Assembly (NCBI RefSeq): GCF_000003195.3
Contig: NC_012873.2
Span: 5,045,894-5,109,893, forward strand
DNA length: 64,000 nucleotides
Direction of reading: 5' to 3'
From: Sorghum bicolor
Lineage: Eukaryota; Streptophyta; Magnoliopsida; Poales; Poaceae
Part shown: piece after piece, positions 47,201 through 57,510 of the stretch
How positions within the stretch are numbered: the first letter of the stretch is position 1
How the letters are laid out: the number at the start of each line of letters is the position of its first letter
Made by a program: the position numbers and the translations under genes
Notes under the pieces: generated by a model
Database searches by the model: none
What the model was told of the DNA's origin: nothing
Seen by the model: only the letters and a program-made list of their open reading frames with translations

Positions 47201-50022
47201 CTTCAGTGCCCAATAGCACCGGTCATAGGGCTAAAACACAAACGCCACAGATCACACACTGTGTTTAGTACACTTAATACAGGAAAGCATTTGGCTAGAT
47301 CATGTTACATTCCCTTTGTGTTTAGTGTTCCATATCGGTAGAAGGCAAATGCAACAATACTGTGTACCATGAATGATCTATTCCCCTCTCCATGATGAAC
47401 CATGTGCATGTTTTGGCGCTAAGTCTGTCGCTTAGTATTTCTGGCTTGTAATCTGTTTGATATATTTCAAGTTAGTCTACATTTCCAACTATTGCATGCT
47501 TATGCAGAATTCCAAATTCATGAATATTGAATTAGGCTGTACCGTTATCGTTTCATTTCTTCATGACTTTCTTGTTTGCCAATTACAGCAAGCTAAAATA
47601 ATTTTTAATCACATAATATATTCAAATTGAAGATACAATTTTGTGTGATCAATGGGATAACAGAACATTTTGTATCCTGTATGGTAGATTACATATATTT
47701 AGTTGGTACTATTTTCTATATTGAGTTTGCTTTTTATTTGGATCTTGACCGCATAACTTTCAGAAGGATGCAGCTCAAGCTCTTACCTAAGGATGTTTGG
47801 CATGCTACTCATAACTAATGTGGTTCTTCAAATGCAGGATATAAATCTCACAAATGGCTTTCAGATATCAAGGCCCCTGATAAATCTCCCCTTGAGCATG
47901 TGGGCAGGAAATCAAAACTAAAAGAGGATAGAATGAGCAAAATATACTTATCTTCACCTACTCCTTTTGCCACTTCTGGTAAAACTACTTACCTTCATTG
48001 ATAGTTGACTCCATTGTTAGCAGTTCATAACATTTTTTTTCAGGAACACAAGAAACTATAATTTCTGACAAAGAACAAGAACAATGCCCAGAAAACTACC
48101 TAACCAGGTTCTGTCTTATGCCGTGTTAATTATTTGTCTTATTTGTCTTAATCTGTTAGTTTGTTTGATTATGTTCTTCATTTTCATCAGGGCTTTTGAT
48201 CAATTAGTAGTGGTTCTGGGAAGGTTCCAAACTAAGATCAAGTCTGAAACAAGCAAGAAAAGTTCTGAGATACTTGCAGCTACTAGAGAGATAATATGTC
48301 AGCACCTTGAGGGGGTTGAGGCGCAGATGCAGGCTGATGTGTAAGATCCTGTCCCAGTGCTACCCTGAAACCAAACCCTCTTATCCTCATATACACATAT
48401 ATACAGGGTCCATATATAAATATACATATCACAAAAACTGTAGGTACAGTTGCTTGATACATGTCATTTTGACTGTTATTTTAGGGATAAACTGGTCAAC
48501 ACAGGCAAGTCTAAAAGGAAACGCCTAGAATCTACATTTGAAGGTACCAATTTCGTTATGTTAATGCTTCCAAGCTGGAACCGAATTTTATTTGAGAATT
48601 ATCATGACGGGATCCCGTTGGCTGTACTCGATCATAGAGCAGTTAATCTCTGAAGATTTGCATTGTTATCCAATATTCACAATTTCTCATTCTCTATCTA
48701 TTTGGATTATTCAACTCAAGCAGTGTAAAAGCTCTTTATTTCTTAATAAGAACCGTAGTTCTACATATGCCTTTTGGAATCTACAACAACTATGTGAAGT
48801 ACGTTTTGAATCCTAGCAGTGAGAATTATATCCTGTTATTTACATCTTATCATGTACTAGTAGAACATAACAAAGGGTCATAACTAACCAAGCATAATAA
48901 ACAATTGGTGCAAATAGAATCCAAAAGCCCAGCTTGAATGGTGTTACATTGGTAGATTTGGTGATTATAAACTCATTCATCATTCTCCTGTGCTGAAGCA
49001 TTTTGCCAATCCCCATGAAAGATTCTTTGAGAAATTCATTAGCACCATCTTCAAATCTGTGCCCCCATTATCCAACATGGATGTTTTTTAAATCTTTGTT
49101 CTTTGTTATTTGGATCTTTGTGGACCTTGTTGTGTATCTAGGTACATATCTAAGTATGCAGTCGTGTTAAATTTCATAGTTTTCCTGCTTTTTTTCCTTT
49201 TCTTTTTGCTTTTTTCTTGCATGTTATTAGTTAACAAATTATATCTTTTGATACACAGATCAACAAGAAAAGCTAAGGATTCTTCATGAGAAGTTCAAGG
49301 AGGAGGTCAACAAGCAGCTTCTGAACTGCAGGAGTTCTCTTGAGGATTTTGAATCCTACCATGCAGAACTTAAGGGAGTAGCTGACAAGCAAAGTAAGCC
49401 TTAACACTACACCTAACCTCTGTAGCAATGTAACTGAAGCATCTTCGGACCATTTATTATTTTCTTACAATTTCCAAAAACTGTGAAACCATGTTAACTT
49501 TGTGAACATCAAGCCTTGTGAAGTAAATACCTGTGGAGCGTTGCTTATCCATACATTTCAATTGTATTGCTCCTAGCTGTTTCTCTATTTGGAAATATTT
49601 TAGCTAGTTTGAACAAATGATTTTGTGTTCAGACAGACATTGCTTTGGCATTTTTAACTATAGCTGTATTCATTTGCATCTGACCAATAAATCTGTTTAT
49701 TATTCTACATGATCATTTTTTTTTACCACTGACCATCGGAGTTACCATTTAATTTATTCTTTTTATTATTTACATCGATTGACAGAATCGTCCCACAAGA
49801 AGCTCCTAGTAAATGCCGAGAAAACAGTAGGCGCTCAGATCAATGATGCAGAAACCAAAATTGCAGAGGTCCAGAAGGTAGGTCAAAAGCGGTTTTCAAA
49901 GCTCACATATGCCTTATTGACCAAATGCTCATCTCTTTCTGACACTCCTGCAGAGAGCACGCAAGAGGATGAATGGCCTGAAATACGTGCTCAAGGAGCT
50001 GATTACAGAAACTGCAGATTGA
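44291..50022 (+). CDS. PAIR3: Meiotic axis protein ASY3/PAIR3 (maize DSY2-like), with an internal duplication
   Basis: Axial-element protein that recruits ASY1/PAIR2 and promotes double-strand breaks and synapsis. Coding exons: 44291-44320, 44605-45646, 46438-46599, 46672-46735, 46821-47101, 47838-47978, 48044-48107, 48191-48340, 48485-48543, 49259-49393, 49786-49877 and 49954-50022; every junction keeps frame, giving 762 aa. The N-terminus (MEVELPNIRK, SSDHWSLASSQYPSGKFPKV, VGITIPRAG) and C-terminal coiled coil (LVVVLGRFQTKIKSETSKKS, EKLRILHEKFKEEVNKQLL, ARKRMNGLKYVLKELITE) match the family. The middle is disordered, Ser/Pro/Lys-rich. Residues about 269-432 and 437-594 are two copies of one module (SRSAKKP, VFTFNEK, HSPLSPTEDEE / LSPLSPTEDEG, DKEQEQCPEN). 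The rice protein, as I recall, is of similar size. Confidence 0.9.
44413..44557. mobile_element. Stowaway MITE in PAIR3 intron
   Basis: TA|CTCTCCATTCCAAATTATAA at the left and TTGGAATGGAGGGAG|TA at the right; interior TAGCAAAAGCTATGTA palindrome. It sits in the intron between coding exons 1 and 2. Confidence 0.88.
45388..48205 (+). repeat. Tandem duplication of about 1.4 kb inside PAIR3
   Basis: Unit 1 runs from inside coding exon 2 (about 45388) to about 46835; unit 2 from there to about 48205. Introns are duplicated as well as exons (AACTAATRTGTGGTTCTTCA before both GGATATAAATCTCAC exons; GGTTCTGTCTTAT donors). The offset is about 1400 bp for exon 46438/47838, 1372 for 46672/48044, and about 1460 at the left edge. 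Confidence 0.92.
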
Positions 50023-50943
50023 CTGATCGAAGTTCCTTCGCTCTGTCCAAGTACATATCACAGGTGCAAAGATTAGGAAGCACAGGATGCGCATTGCAAA
50101 CACGTCTAAGGGTTCCATTTGAAAGGGGTACAGGAGAATCATGATGCACGTAGGTTTTGTCAGAAATTGAGTTTTGCAAAGACTTTTTTTTTACTTCCAG
50201 ATGTTTATAGTATCATTTTCTGGGCCGTACCTTCGGTTAGGATTTTCGCTACCTGGTCGATGTGCATAGTGCACTGCTGTGTTGGTTGCACTATTTCGCA
50301 CGAGTGACCAAATACTATACACAGAAAACCGCAACACCTAATGTCTTTCAGCTGTATGTGACCTACAGGAGGGTGCACTGTTGCCCTTCGTTCTTCCCAA
50401 ACTCTGTTAAGAGCTGGAATACTAATGTTTAATGCAGAGAGCTGTCTTGATGTTAACCGTGATTCGACGCTGGCTTGATGCTGTGCACTGGAATCAAATG
50501 GGGTCGTTTGGTGGTGCATTGGTTAACGCGTTCGTTTATGCACGGATTTGCAGTGTCGTTGTTCCATCTTTTCTCTCGCTTTTTCATGCATCTGTCAGTT
50601 TCTTCGCACCCAACTTGTGATGTATGAATGTATCAAATGGTTCAAACGGTGCAGTGGATTTCATAAGCAATCACAGCCTCGCACACAGGCAGTATGAGGG
50701 TGCTGCAGTTGATTTCAAGTAGTTCTGTTAGTGGATCGTGGCGCGTGGGAGCGGATTTCCCATTTGAATTGGCCGAGAGATAAACGGAACCGGGCCCATT
50801 CCTATTCTAACGGCCAGCGTCCAACAATTCGTACCTTCCCTTTGAAGGAACAAGGAAGGAAGAACACTACACCACGGGCCATGGGCTTTTTATGCACACG
50901 ATGACACGAGCACAGCTTTCTGCTTTTTATTTTTAATATATAT
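50023..50943. other. 3' UTR of PAIR3 and downstream spacer
   Basis: The UTR probably continues to about 50640. No further gene is seen before the repeats at 50945. Confidence 0.45.
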
Positions 50944-50944
50944 A

Positions 50945-51170
50945 CTCCCTCTATTCCCTATTTAATTGTCGCCGTTGGTGTGCGTAACAAAAGTTTGACT
51001 CGATTTGTAGAAAATATATGCAATATCTATATCTTTAAACAAATTTATTAAAAAACTAGATTCAAAGATCTTTCTAGTAATACTAATTATATATCATAAA
51101 TATTAATATATTTTTAATATATATATAATTAAAGTGGTTTCTTGGGGAACGTAAACGACAGTTATTTAGA
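50945..51170. mobile_element. Stowaway-like MITE, right end lost
   Basis: TA|CTCCCTCTATTCCCTATTT at the left; interior AAGTTTGACTCGATTTGTAG and TATTAATATATTTTTAATAT. It runs into TA-rich microsatellite at 51175-51196. Confidence 0.5.
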
Positions 51171-51372
51171 GACTGATATATATATATATATATATAACTA
51201 TTATGTTATAGCTAGCTACAAAATATAGTGGTCGGGCCACAACTCACGAGTCTGACCGCATCCCCAGCGCACAATGGTCACCCAAGCTCCGTCCATTGAC
51301 CCAGCACACCAGTAAGAACGACAATAAATACCAGTCCATCAATTCACCCGGCCAGAAATTACGCTTATTTCT

Positions 51373-51718
51373 GGCCCTGTTTAGTTCCCCGTCCAAAATT
51401 TTTTCATCCATCCCATCGAATCTTTAGACACATGCATGAAATATTAAATGTACATAAAAAAATAAACTAATTACACAGTTTGGTTAAAAATCGCGAGACG
51501 AATTTTTTAAGCCTAGATACTCCATAATTAGCCTTAAGTGCTACAGTAACCCACATGTGCTAATGATAAATTAATTATGCTTAATAGATTTGTCTTGCAG
51601 TTTCCTGACGAGCTATGTAATTTGTTTTTTTATTAGTTTCTAAAAATCCCTCCCGACATCCTTCCGACACATCCGATGTGACACCTAAAAAATTTTTATT
51701 TCTAATCTAAACAGGGCC
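51373..51718. mobile_element. Tourist-like MITE, long subfamily (GGCCCTGTTTAGTTCC)
   Basis: Ends GGCCCTGTTTAGTTCC and CTAAACAGGGCC are inverted repeats. Closely similar to the copy at 61789-62122 over its whole length (CATCCATCCCATCGAATCTT, TCCGACACATCCGATGTGAC). Sits about 70 bp upstream of the RALF-like relic. Confidence 0.8.
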
Positions 51719-51786
51719 TTATACCTCTAGAAAAGTCAAGATTGGGTTGTGTTGGGAGACATCCGCACCATTCCAGATTGTGGTTT

Positions 51787-52149
51787 ATGGCCTTCGTGGT
51801 GTGTCTTCTCGACTGCATGGCATCGTCATCGACGCTGGCCTCCACCTGCGCTGAGCGGACGGACCTTGGGATGCCGTGGCTGTGCGCGGTGGGGAGCAAC
51901 GAGGAGCAGGAGGTGGGCCGCAGCGACTCGTTTCTGCGGCGGCGGCGCGTTGCTGTGGCGGTCGCTGCGACCAACCGGTACATCAGCTGCGCTGCGCGCG
52001 GACCATGCGCCGTGCAACTAGTGGCGCAGCGCGGCTGCTCCTACTACAGTAAGCCCGCCATACCTTCTTCTCCCTGCAGAAGGACAGCTAACGGACATGA
52101 AGGCCATGGTGTTCCTGGACTGCCGTGGCGTTGTTCTTTACGATGCTGA
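51787..52149 (+). pseudogene. RALF-like peptide gene, frame-disturbed
   Basis: RALFs are secreted cysteine-rich peptides that signal through FERONIA-type receptors. The frame gives 120 aa from ATG 51787. A short hydrophobic start (MAFVVCLL) precedes two Cys separated as in RALF pro-regions (STCAERTDLGMPWLCAVG), then acidic EEQEV and a basic cleavage-like RRRR, then NRYIS, the usual start of the mature peptide. After YIS the expected AL...PC segment appears in another frame (AALRADHAPCN), and RGCSYYS returns in the first frame. This is the order YIS, AL..PC, RG.SYY of RALF with two compensating shifts. The NPY and final cysteines are not found. Either a pseudogene or a very diverged copy; a chance match is possible. 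Confidence 0.45.
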
Positions 52150-52379
52150 AGCTGAAAGGCCGTGACGTAGAAGGTGAAGACAGTCGTCCACGGCATGCAT
52201 GGCCCACGCATCCCCCGACGTTGAGCACGACGGTGGCTACGCCGGAGAGCTGCTGCTTCTACAGTGGCGGCGGGAGCAAAACGAGGAGGAATGCCGTGAA
52301 GCAGCACACGAGATCACCGACTGTAGCGGTTATAATGTAGAATTATTTGGTGAAAAATATAGTAAATATTGTTAGTATT
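52150..52379. other. Spacer after the RALF-like relic
   Basis: GC-rich at first, then AT-rich. No supported gene. Confidence 0.35.
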
Positions 52380-52660
52380 ATTGTCAACAGAATTCTCGTA
52401 AACATGACGTAACTTTCGATCATTCTGGTCGATACTTCTTAGTTTAGATTCTCGTAAATATTTGGTAATGCAAAATCTTGTAAATATTTCTTACTACAGA
52501 TTACTCTCGTAAATATTTTTAGTATAGATTCTTGTAAATATTTCTTACTATAGATTACTCTCGTAAATACTTTTAGTATAGATTCTCATAAATATTTCTT
52601 GGTGTGAATTCTCGTAAAATACTCTTAAATATTTCTTGGTGTGAATTCTGCTAATTATAG
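52380..52660. repeat. Tandem minisatellite, TTCTCGTAAATATTT units
   Basis: Repeated units of about 25-60 bp built around AGATTCTCGTAAATATTTCT and AGATTACTCTCGTAAATA, with at least seven partly degenerate copies. No coding capacity. Confidence 0.7.
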
Positions 52661-53109
52661 TTGTTAAATCCACAAGGATAGCAAGGCATATATTCTAGTA
52701 AATCAAAATCAATGACATATATTTTATAGTAAATCATTTACTTAATAATATGATAGGTTTCTATCTGCTTTAGTATATTCTCGTAATACTTGTATGCATG
52801 GCACCAGCTGTAGTAGTAGCTGTACTTGTATTATCGTGACAAATCTGTACACGTACGTTTGCATGCATGCCACCGTGTGAAGGCGTACCTGAAAATAATT
52901 ATTCCAAATATTCAGCGTCATTAATTACTACAGTTTCCTGGAGCGTTGATCCCGCATGCATGTAGGTGAGGCGCCCTGTAATTATCTGTACCGGTAATTA
53001 AGGCTCGCAGCAGCAACGGTAATTAGTACTAGACTCGACGGAATCGTGGCCGGAACCCATGAGCGCGCGCCTGGATGGTGCGCTCGGTTTGGCCTGGCTA
53101 CAAAATAAC

Positions 53110-53320
53110 AAATTCTGTTTTTGGATACTGTAGCATTTCGTTTTTATTTGACAAACATTGTCCAATCACGGAGTAACTAGGCTCAAAAGATCCATCTCAC
53201 AAATTACAGCTAAACTGTGCAGTTAGTTTTTATTTTCGTCTATATTTAATGCTCCATGCATACGATCAAAGATTCGATGTGACGGGAAATCTTGAAAATT
53301 TTTGCGAACTAAACAAGGCC
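53110..53320. mobile_element. Tourist-like MITE (TAAACAAGGCC family)
   Basis: Ends TTGCGAACTAAACAAGGCC followed by TAA; interior GTAGCATTTCGTTTTTATTT and GGCTCAAAAGATCCATCTCA. The left terminus is weak. Confidence 0.7.
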
Positions 53321-53691
53321 TAAACAACATTGTGTATGTATTCATACTTGTTTATCGGTTTGAGTATGCTTATATACTCATATTAAGATACTCTAGATCT
53401 TACCACGCGAAAATTTTTCAAAAAAAATTATATTTTAAATATATTACTAAAATGCCACTACTATATTATATATAATAAGTATAACCATATACTCTATGTA
53501 TGTATGCATACTTAACATACATATCACTCTAGATGGTCTAGTATGATCATATACTTTGTCTATATACGTTTCGTCCGATCATATACACGTTAAATCTAAA
53601 GATATTCTACACTCTAGGTGTAGAATACTATAGGTGCTATTCTACACCCTAAACCCTAGGTGTAGAATATTATTCTACACCGCAAGTTATT

Positions 53692-54023
53692 ATTCTACAC
53701 CGCAAGTCAAAACTGAGCAGAAAAAATACTGAGCAATATTGAACAACGTTCAGTATCATCCAGTCGTACACCCAGGACCGCGAAATACTGAATAATACTG
53801 AAACACGGGTACTGAACAATACTGAATTTTGTTCAGTATAACACTTTGGTGTAGAATACTATTCTACACCGAAGTGTTATAGTGAACAAAATCCAGTATC
53901 TTTCAGTATTCGCGTTTCAGTATTGTTCAGTATTTTTGTGGTCCTCAGTGTATTACTAGATAATACTGAACATTGTTCAGTACTACTCAGTATTTTTTCA
54001 GCTCAGTTTTGACTTGTGGTGTA

Positions 54024-54028
<5 letters not shown>
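53692..54028. repeat. Foldback structure, arms of about 167 bp
   Basis: The left arm 53692-53858 and right arm 53861-54028 are inverted repeats of roughly 80-85% identity by eye, starting ATTCTACACC(G/A)CAAGTC with ACTGAGC shared at both ends, and almost no loop. Within each arm the phrase TACTGAACAATACTGAA recurs. Short copies of the same end (GGTGTAGAATATTATTCTACA) lie just outside at 53610-53690. Confidence 0.8.

Positions 54029-54071
<43 letters not shown>
54028..54071. repeat. (TA)n microsatellite
   Basis: About 22 TA units directly at the right end of the foldback structure. Confidence 0.9.
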
Positions 54072-54074
<3 letters not shown>

Positions 54075-55048
54075 GTTCCTTATTTGTTTGGTTGATAAGC
54101 CATGCCAAAAAGTACTGTTAGCTAATTTATTGTAAGAGAAAAACACTGCTGAATGACTGCAAATTCGGCAGATAAACTCAAACCAAATAACAAGTGCTAC
54201 GATTCCCTGGGTGCATCATGCCCTGCCCCTAATTAGCGTACAGAGTGTCGACTGTTCCAAGTATTTGGAACATTATAGATTCTGAGAAACTTTGGCGCTG
54301 CAAACACGTAGATGAGGGAGTGGGTGCATGTACTTCATTCCAACATGAAATTCTCCTGGAAAGAATATAATCTCGCGCGAGTTGACGAGCCACACTTGTG
54401 GCATCTAATCCATGCTGTCGGTCTACTCTACTCTACTCTACACTGGACTCTGGCATGAATGAATGAATTCCTAACGGTTCAGGTGCCCTTTTCCACTAAT
54501 AAAAACGGAACAACAGGACAGCCAGCATAACAGTGGTGGCCGAACATCTGGTGCCGTCACTTGAGGGACCATTATATTTGGAACAAGCACAGATGTTTTT
54601 TCTTGGTGAGATTTGTTTGCGGGAAGTGATCGAGCCAGGAAGGAGCTCTGCCTAATCAATTGATAAGTCTGTAAGATGTGGCATCAGTCAACTAGTTCTC
54701 CCATAAAGCGCGCCACCTCCGATGCTCCCTATCTGCAGATGTTAAGGATTTTTTCGCAAATCCAAATGGTGTTGAATTCCGTTCACTGTCTCGTTTACTT
54801 GATAAAATATCTTCGGAGGGTAATGAGACCAGCCTGCAACTTTTCCTGTACTTGAGCCTCAACATAAACAAAAGTCAGATATCAATTGTTAATTTATTAT
54901 GATAGAAAAACACTACTAAATATCTGGTATATTTGATTGATAAGTTCAAGCGAATATGCTCTAGGAGGAGGAGGAGGAAGCTGTGACATGGTGAAAGAAA
55001 CAGTGTAACTGACCCGCGTTGAGTAAGAGAGTCGTTCGTTTTTCCTAC
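54072..55048. other. Intergenic DNA, no gene recognised
   Basis: AT-rich with a short CTACT run near 54422. Frames are short and unremarkable. Confidence 0.4.
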
Positions 55049-55284
55049 GACCGTGTTTAGTTTCTGGAGAGAAAAATTTCGTGACACTGTAACACTTTTG
55101 TTTGTTTGTCGTAATTATTTTCTAACTATAGATTAACTAGACTCAAAAGATTTAAATTTCGACCAAGCTGTGCAATTAGTTTTTATTATCGTGTATATTT
55201 AATACTTCATGCATGCATCTAAAGATTTGATATGACGGAGAATCTTGAAAATTTTTGAGTTTTTAGGTGGGAGTAAACAAAGCC
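55049..55284. mobile_element. Tourist-like MITE (TAAACAAGGCC family)
   Basis: Starts GACCGTGTTTAGTTTCTGG and ends GTAAACAAAGCC followed by TAA. Interior CATGCATGCATCTAAAG and GATATGACGGAGAATC match the family. Confidence 0.7.
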
Positions 55285-56398
55285 TAAGACCCCAACTTTT
55301 TTTTTTTTTTGCGGAACAAAACATGTAGTACGAGGTACGTACGCGAGCAGTAGTGTTTCTTTCCCGCCCTAAATTAAAGTCGTCGGTTGCAGGAGGCGGA
55401 GCTGGTGCGCTGGTCTGCTGGACCCGTTACCGCGGGGCTGCGGCGGATCGATGCGGACAAAGCTGCACCTGACGGCTCACCCAGGACGCCATAACGAAGC
55501 TGTCGCAGGCCAGTTCAGTCAGAGCACAGCTTCTTCCCTGTGCTACTCTACTCCTCGTCCTCGACCATCGATCATCGACCGCCATGGATGGTGATGGTTG
55601 CCCCCTGTCCATCTCCATCTGCCAGCTCCTGTCCGTGGCGACGAGCGAGCCAAGCGGTCTGCCTGTTTCCGTGGCCACTCCACTCTGTCTCTGTTTTGGA
55701 GTTTCGATGGATCCACGCTACAACTGAACAGTTTACCCATCTTTCCGGTTGCGTTTCTCGGTTCAAATTCTTGCTCCAGCTCTTTGAATCACAGCTCCAG
55801 TTCCAGCCTCATAATTACAGCGGAACGTACTGGCTACGCAAATGGGCACAATTACAGCGGATTGAGGCCAATAAAAGACGCATTTCTTGAGAGCAAGGCT
55901 GAGGCCAATAAAAGACACATTTCTTGAGAGCAAGGTTGTAAATTTACGGCCAACTCAGACACAAAAACTTAGAAAGTTTATGAAAAAGACAAATACGTTG
56001 TGCATTAATAGTGATAAGCTAACCACTATATAAATGGACTATAAAAAAACCTTACAGCCACAACTATTATTTGCTTTGCTCTAAGTCTATCAAGTGCTAG
56101 AGGCAGCGTCAATGTTTTTTTTTACTTCCTTTAGTTGGTCTCATAGTGTTAGAATTAAGTTTTAAGTGGAACATTTGTATAATAAGTGGTCTGATTCTCT
56201 TGTTGACAAGAGATGAAGCCGGCTATATTTTCATCATCTAAAAAAGTTGGCCTCATTTCTTCACATTTGTGACCAACCGTTGTTAAAAAAAAAAATACTC
56301 TACTAGTAGTATACAGCAAAACAGATAAATGTAGGCGCAGTCACACACACAGGGAAAAAAAAGGAGCAGTAGAAAAAAAGAAGCAGGAAATGGATCTC
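55285..56398. other. Intergenic region with local duplication
   Basis: No supported gene. A phrase of about 30 bp beginning GAGGCCAATAAAAGACRCAT occurs twice, at about 55864 and 55900. The part next to 56399 is probably the 3' UTR of the GDU gene. Confidence 0.4.
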
Positions 56399-57007
56399 TC
56401 ATCTCTCACTGATTACAGAACTACCACTACCACTACCACCACTCAGCTCGCTCCGACTCGGCTCGTCGTCGGCCACGCGAGCCGGCCAAGATCTCGCGCC
56501 GCACTCGACGCACCTCTCTTCCTCGCCGTCCTCGGAGCCGGGGCCGGAGCCAGAACCGCCGCCACCGCAGCCCACGCTGACGACGGCCACGCCACGGGCG
56601 TCGTCCGGGGCGCCCCGGCCCGACGCCGGCGTGGCCAGGAACGTGGGCCTCTCGTCGCCGGCCATGATGACCACCACGTGCTCCCGCCAACGCTCCCCGG
56701 CGTCCGCCTTGCCGGCCGCCGCGGCCTTCCCGTCGCCGGCGCCCGCGCCAGCGGCCCGGCGTTCCAGGTCGTCGTCGTCCGGCTCCCCCGCGGCCAGGAT
56801 GCTCCCCGACAGCTTCCAGTAGGAGCAGGCCAGCGCCAGGAGCGACAGCGCGATGAGCCCCAGCATGGCCGCCAGCCCGCCGAAGAGGTACGGCACCGGC
56901 GACTGCCACGCCGACGCCGAGTGCGTCGCCGTCGTGCTCGGCCTCGGCGACGGCGCCGCTGGCCCGTGGCCCATGCCCATCGGGTGCTCCGCGCCTGCAG
57001 GCCACAT
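56399..57007 (-). CDS. GDU: GLUTAMINE DUMPER (GDU) family membrane protein
   Basis: Single-exon gene, 202 aa, ATG 57007 to TGA 56399. GDU proteins are small plant membrane proteins that increase amino-acid export and partner RING ligases such as LOG2. Diagnostic features: one transmembrane helix at about 39-63 preceded by WQSPVPYLFGGLAAMLGLIA and closed by CSYWKLSG, an acidic patch (EPDDDD), and the VIMAG motif at 113-117 (VVVIMAGDERPTFLATP). The tail is low-complexity Gly/Ser/Glu with CVEC. The start is the first ATG of the frame after the TATA box, apart from a two-codon upstream frame. Length is at the upper end of the family. Confidence 0.92.
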   Translation of the reverse strand: MWPAGAEHPMGMGHGPAAPSPRPSTTATHSASAWQSPVPYLFGGLAAMLGLIALSLLALACSYWKLSGSILAAGEPDDDDLERRAAGAGAGDGKAAAAGKADAGERWREHVVVIMAGDERPTFLATPASGRGAPDDARGVAVVSVGCGGGGSGSGPGSEDGEEERCVECGARSWPARVADDEPSRSELSGGSGSGSSVISER

Positions 57008-57024
57008 GTGGTTTCCGTGGTCTC

Positions 57025-57033
57025 TCAGGGCAT
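57025..57033 (-). promoter_or_regulatory. Two-codon upstream ORF in the GDU leader
   Basis: ATGCCCTGA (Met-Pro-stop) lies 17 nt upstream of the GDU start codon in the predicted leader. Very short upstream ORFs can lower translation of the main frame. Confidence 0.5.
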
Positions 57034-57210
57034 GCCACTGCCGGTGACACCCGCCTCGGTAGTCGGTAGCAGTGTCTCTGTTGCTGCCGGCCTCGCTCGC
57101 GTTTCTCTTGTCTGGAACAGGAACAGAGCAGGGTGTTCGTCGTTGGCTTGGGGATGGAAAATAAATACTAAATGGCAGTATGAGGCAGTGCTTGTACTTT
57201 GCTCAGGTCC

Positions 57211-57218
57211 TATTTATA
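57211..57218 (-). promoter_or_regulatory. TATA box of the GDU gene
   Basis: TATAAATA on the minus strand, predicting transcription from near 57183 and a leader of about 175 nt. Confidence 0.6.
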
Positions 57219-57301
57219 GACTACTGAGTTTCATTAAGGGACTAGTAATGGCATGCCAAGTTGATCACAAATCAAGCAAAAAAAGAATTTAGTTTAGTTT
57301 A

Positions 57302-57507
57302 GAGCACTCACAATGCAAGACTCTATTACAAAGTCCAAGACAATTAATTATATATTATTTATGGTATTTTGCTGATGTGACAGCATATTTATTGAAGAAA
57401 GAGGTAGAAAAAATAAGACTTTAAGTCTTATTTAGACTCTAAGTCCACATTGTTCGAGATAATAAATAACTTTAGACTCTATGATAGAGTCTGCATTGTG
57501 AGTGCCC
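57302..57507. mobile_element. MITE with GAGCACTCACAATGC ends (PIF/Harbinger-like)
   Basis: 206 bp; left end GAGCACTCACAATGCAAGAC, right end (reverse complement) GGGCACTCACAATGCAGACT; TTA duplicated on both sides (57299-57301, 57508-57510). It lies within 100 bp upstream of the GDU TATA box. Confidence 0.85.
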
Positions 57508-57510
57508 TTA

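Noticed and set aside
52380..52660. Possible CRISPR array
   Set aside because: Repeat units are degenerate and unevenly spaced, and the window is clearly plant nuclear DNA.
54028..54071. Possible promoter TATA in the TA repeat
   Set aside because: It is a simple microsatellite with no gene downstream on either strand.
55427..55927. Plus- and minus-strand frames of 65-116 residues
   Set aside because: Low-complexity, no family signature, and the plus-strand frame runs into a local duplication.
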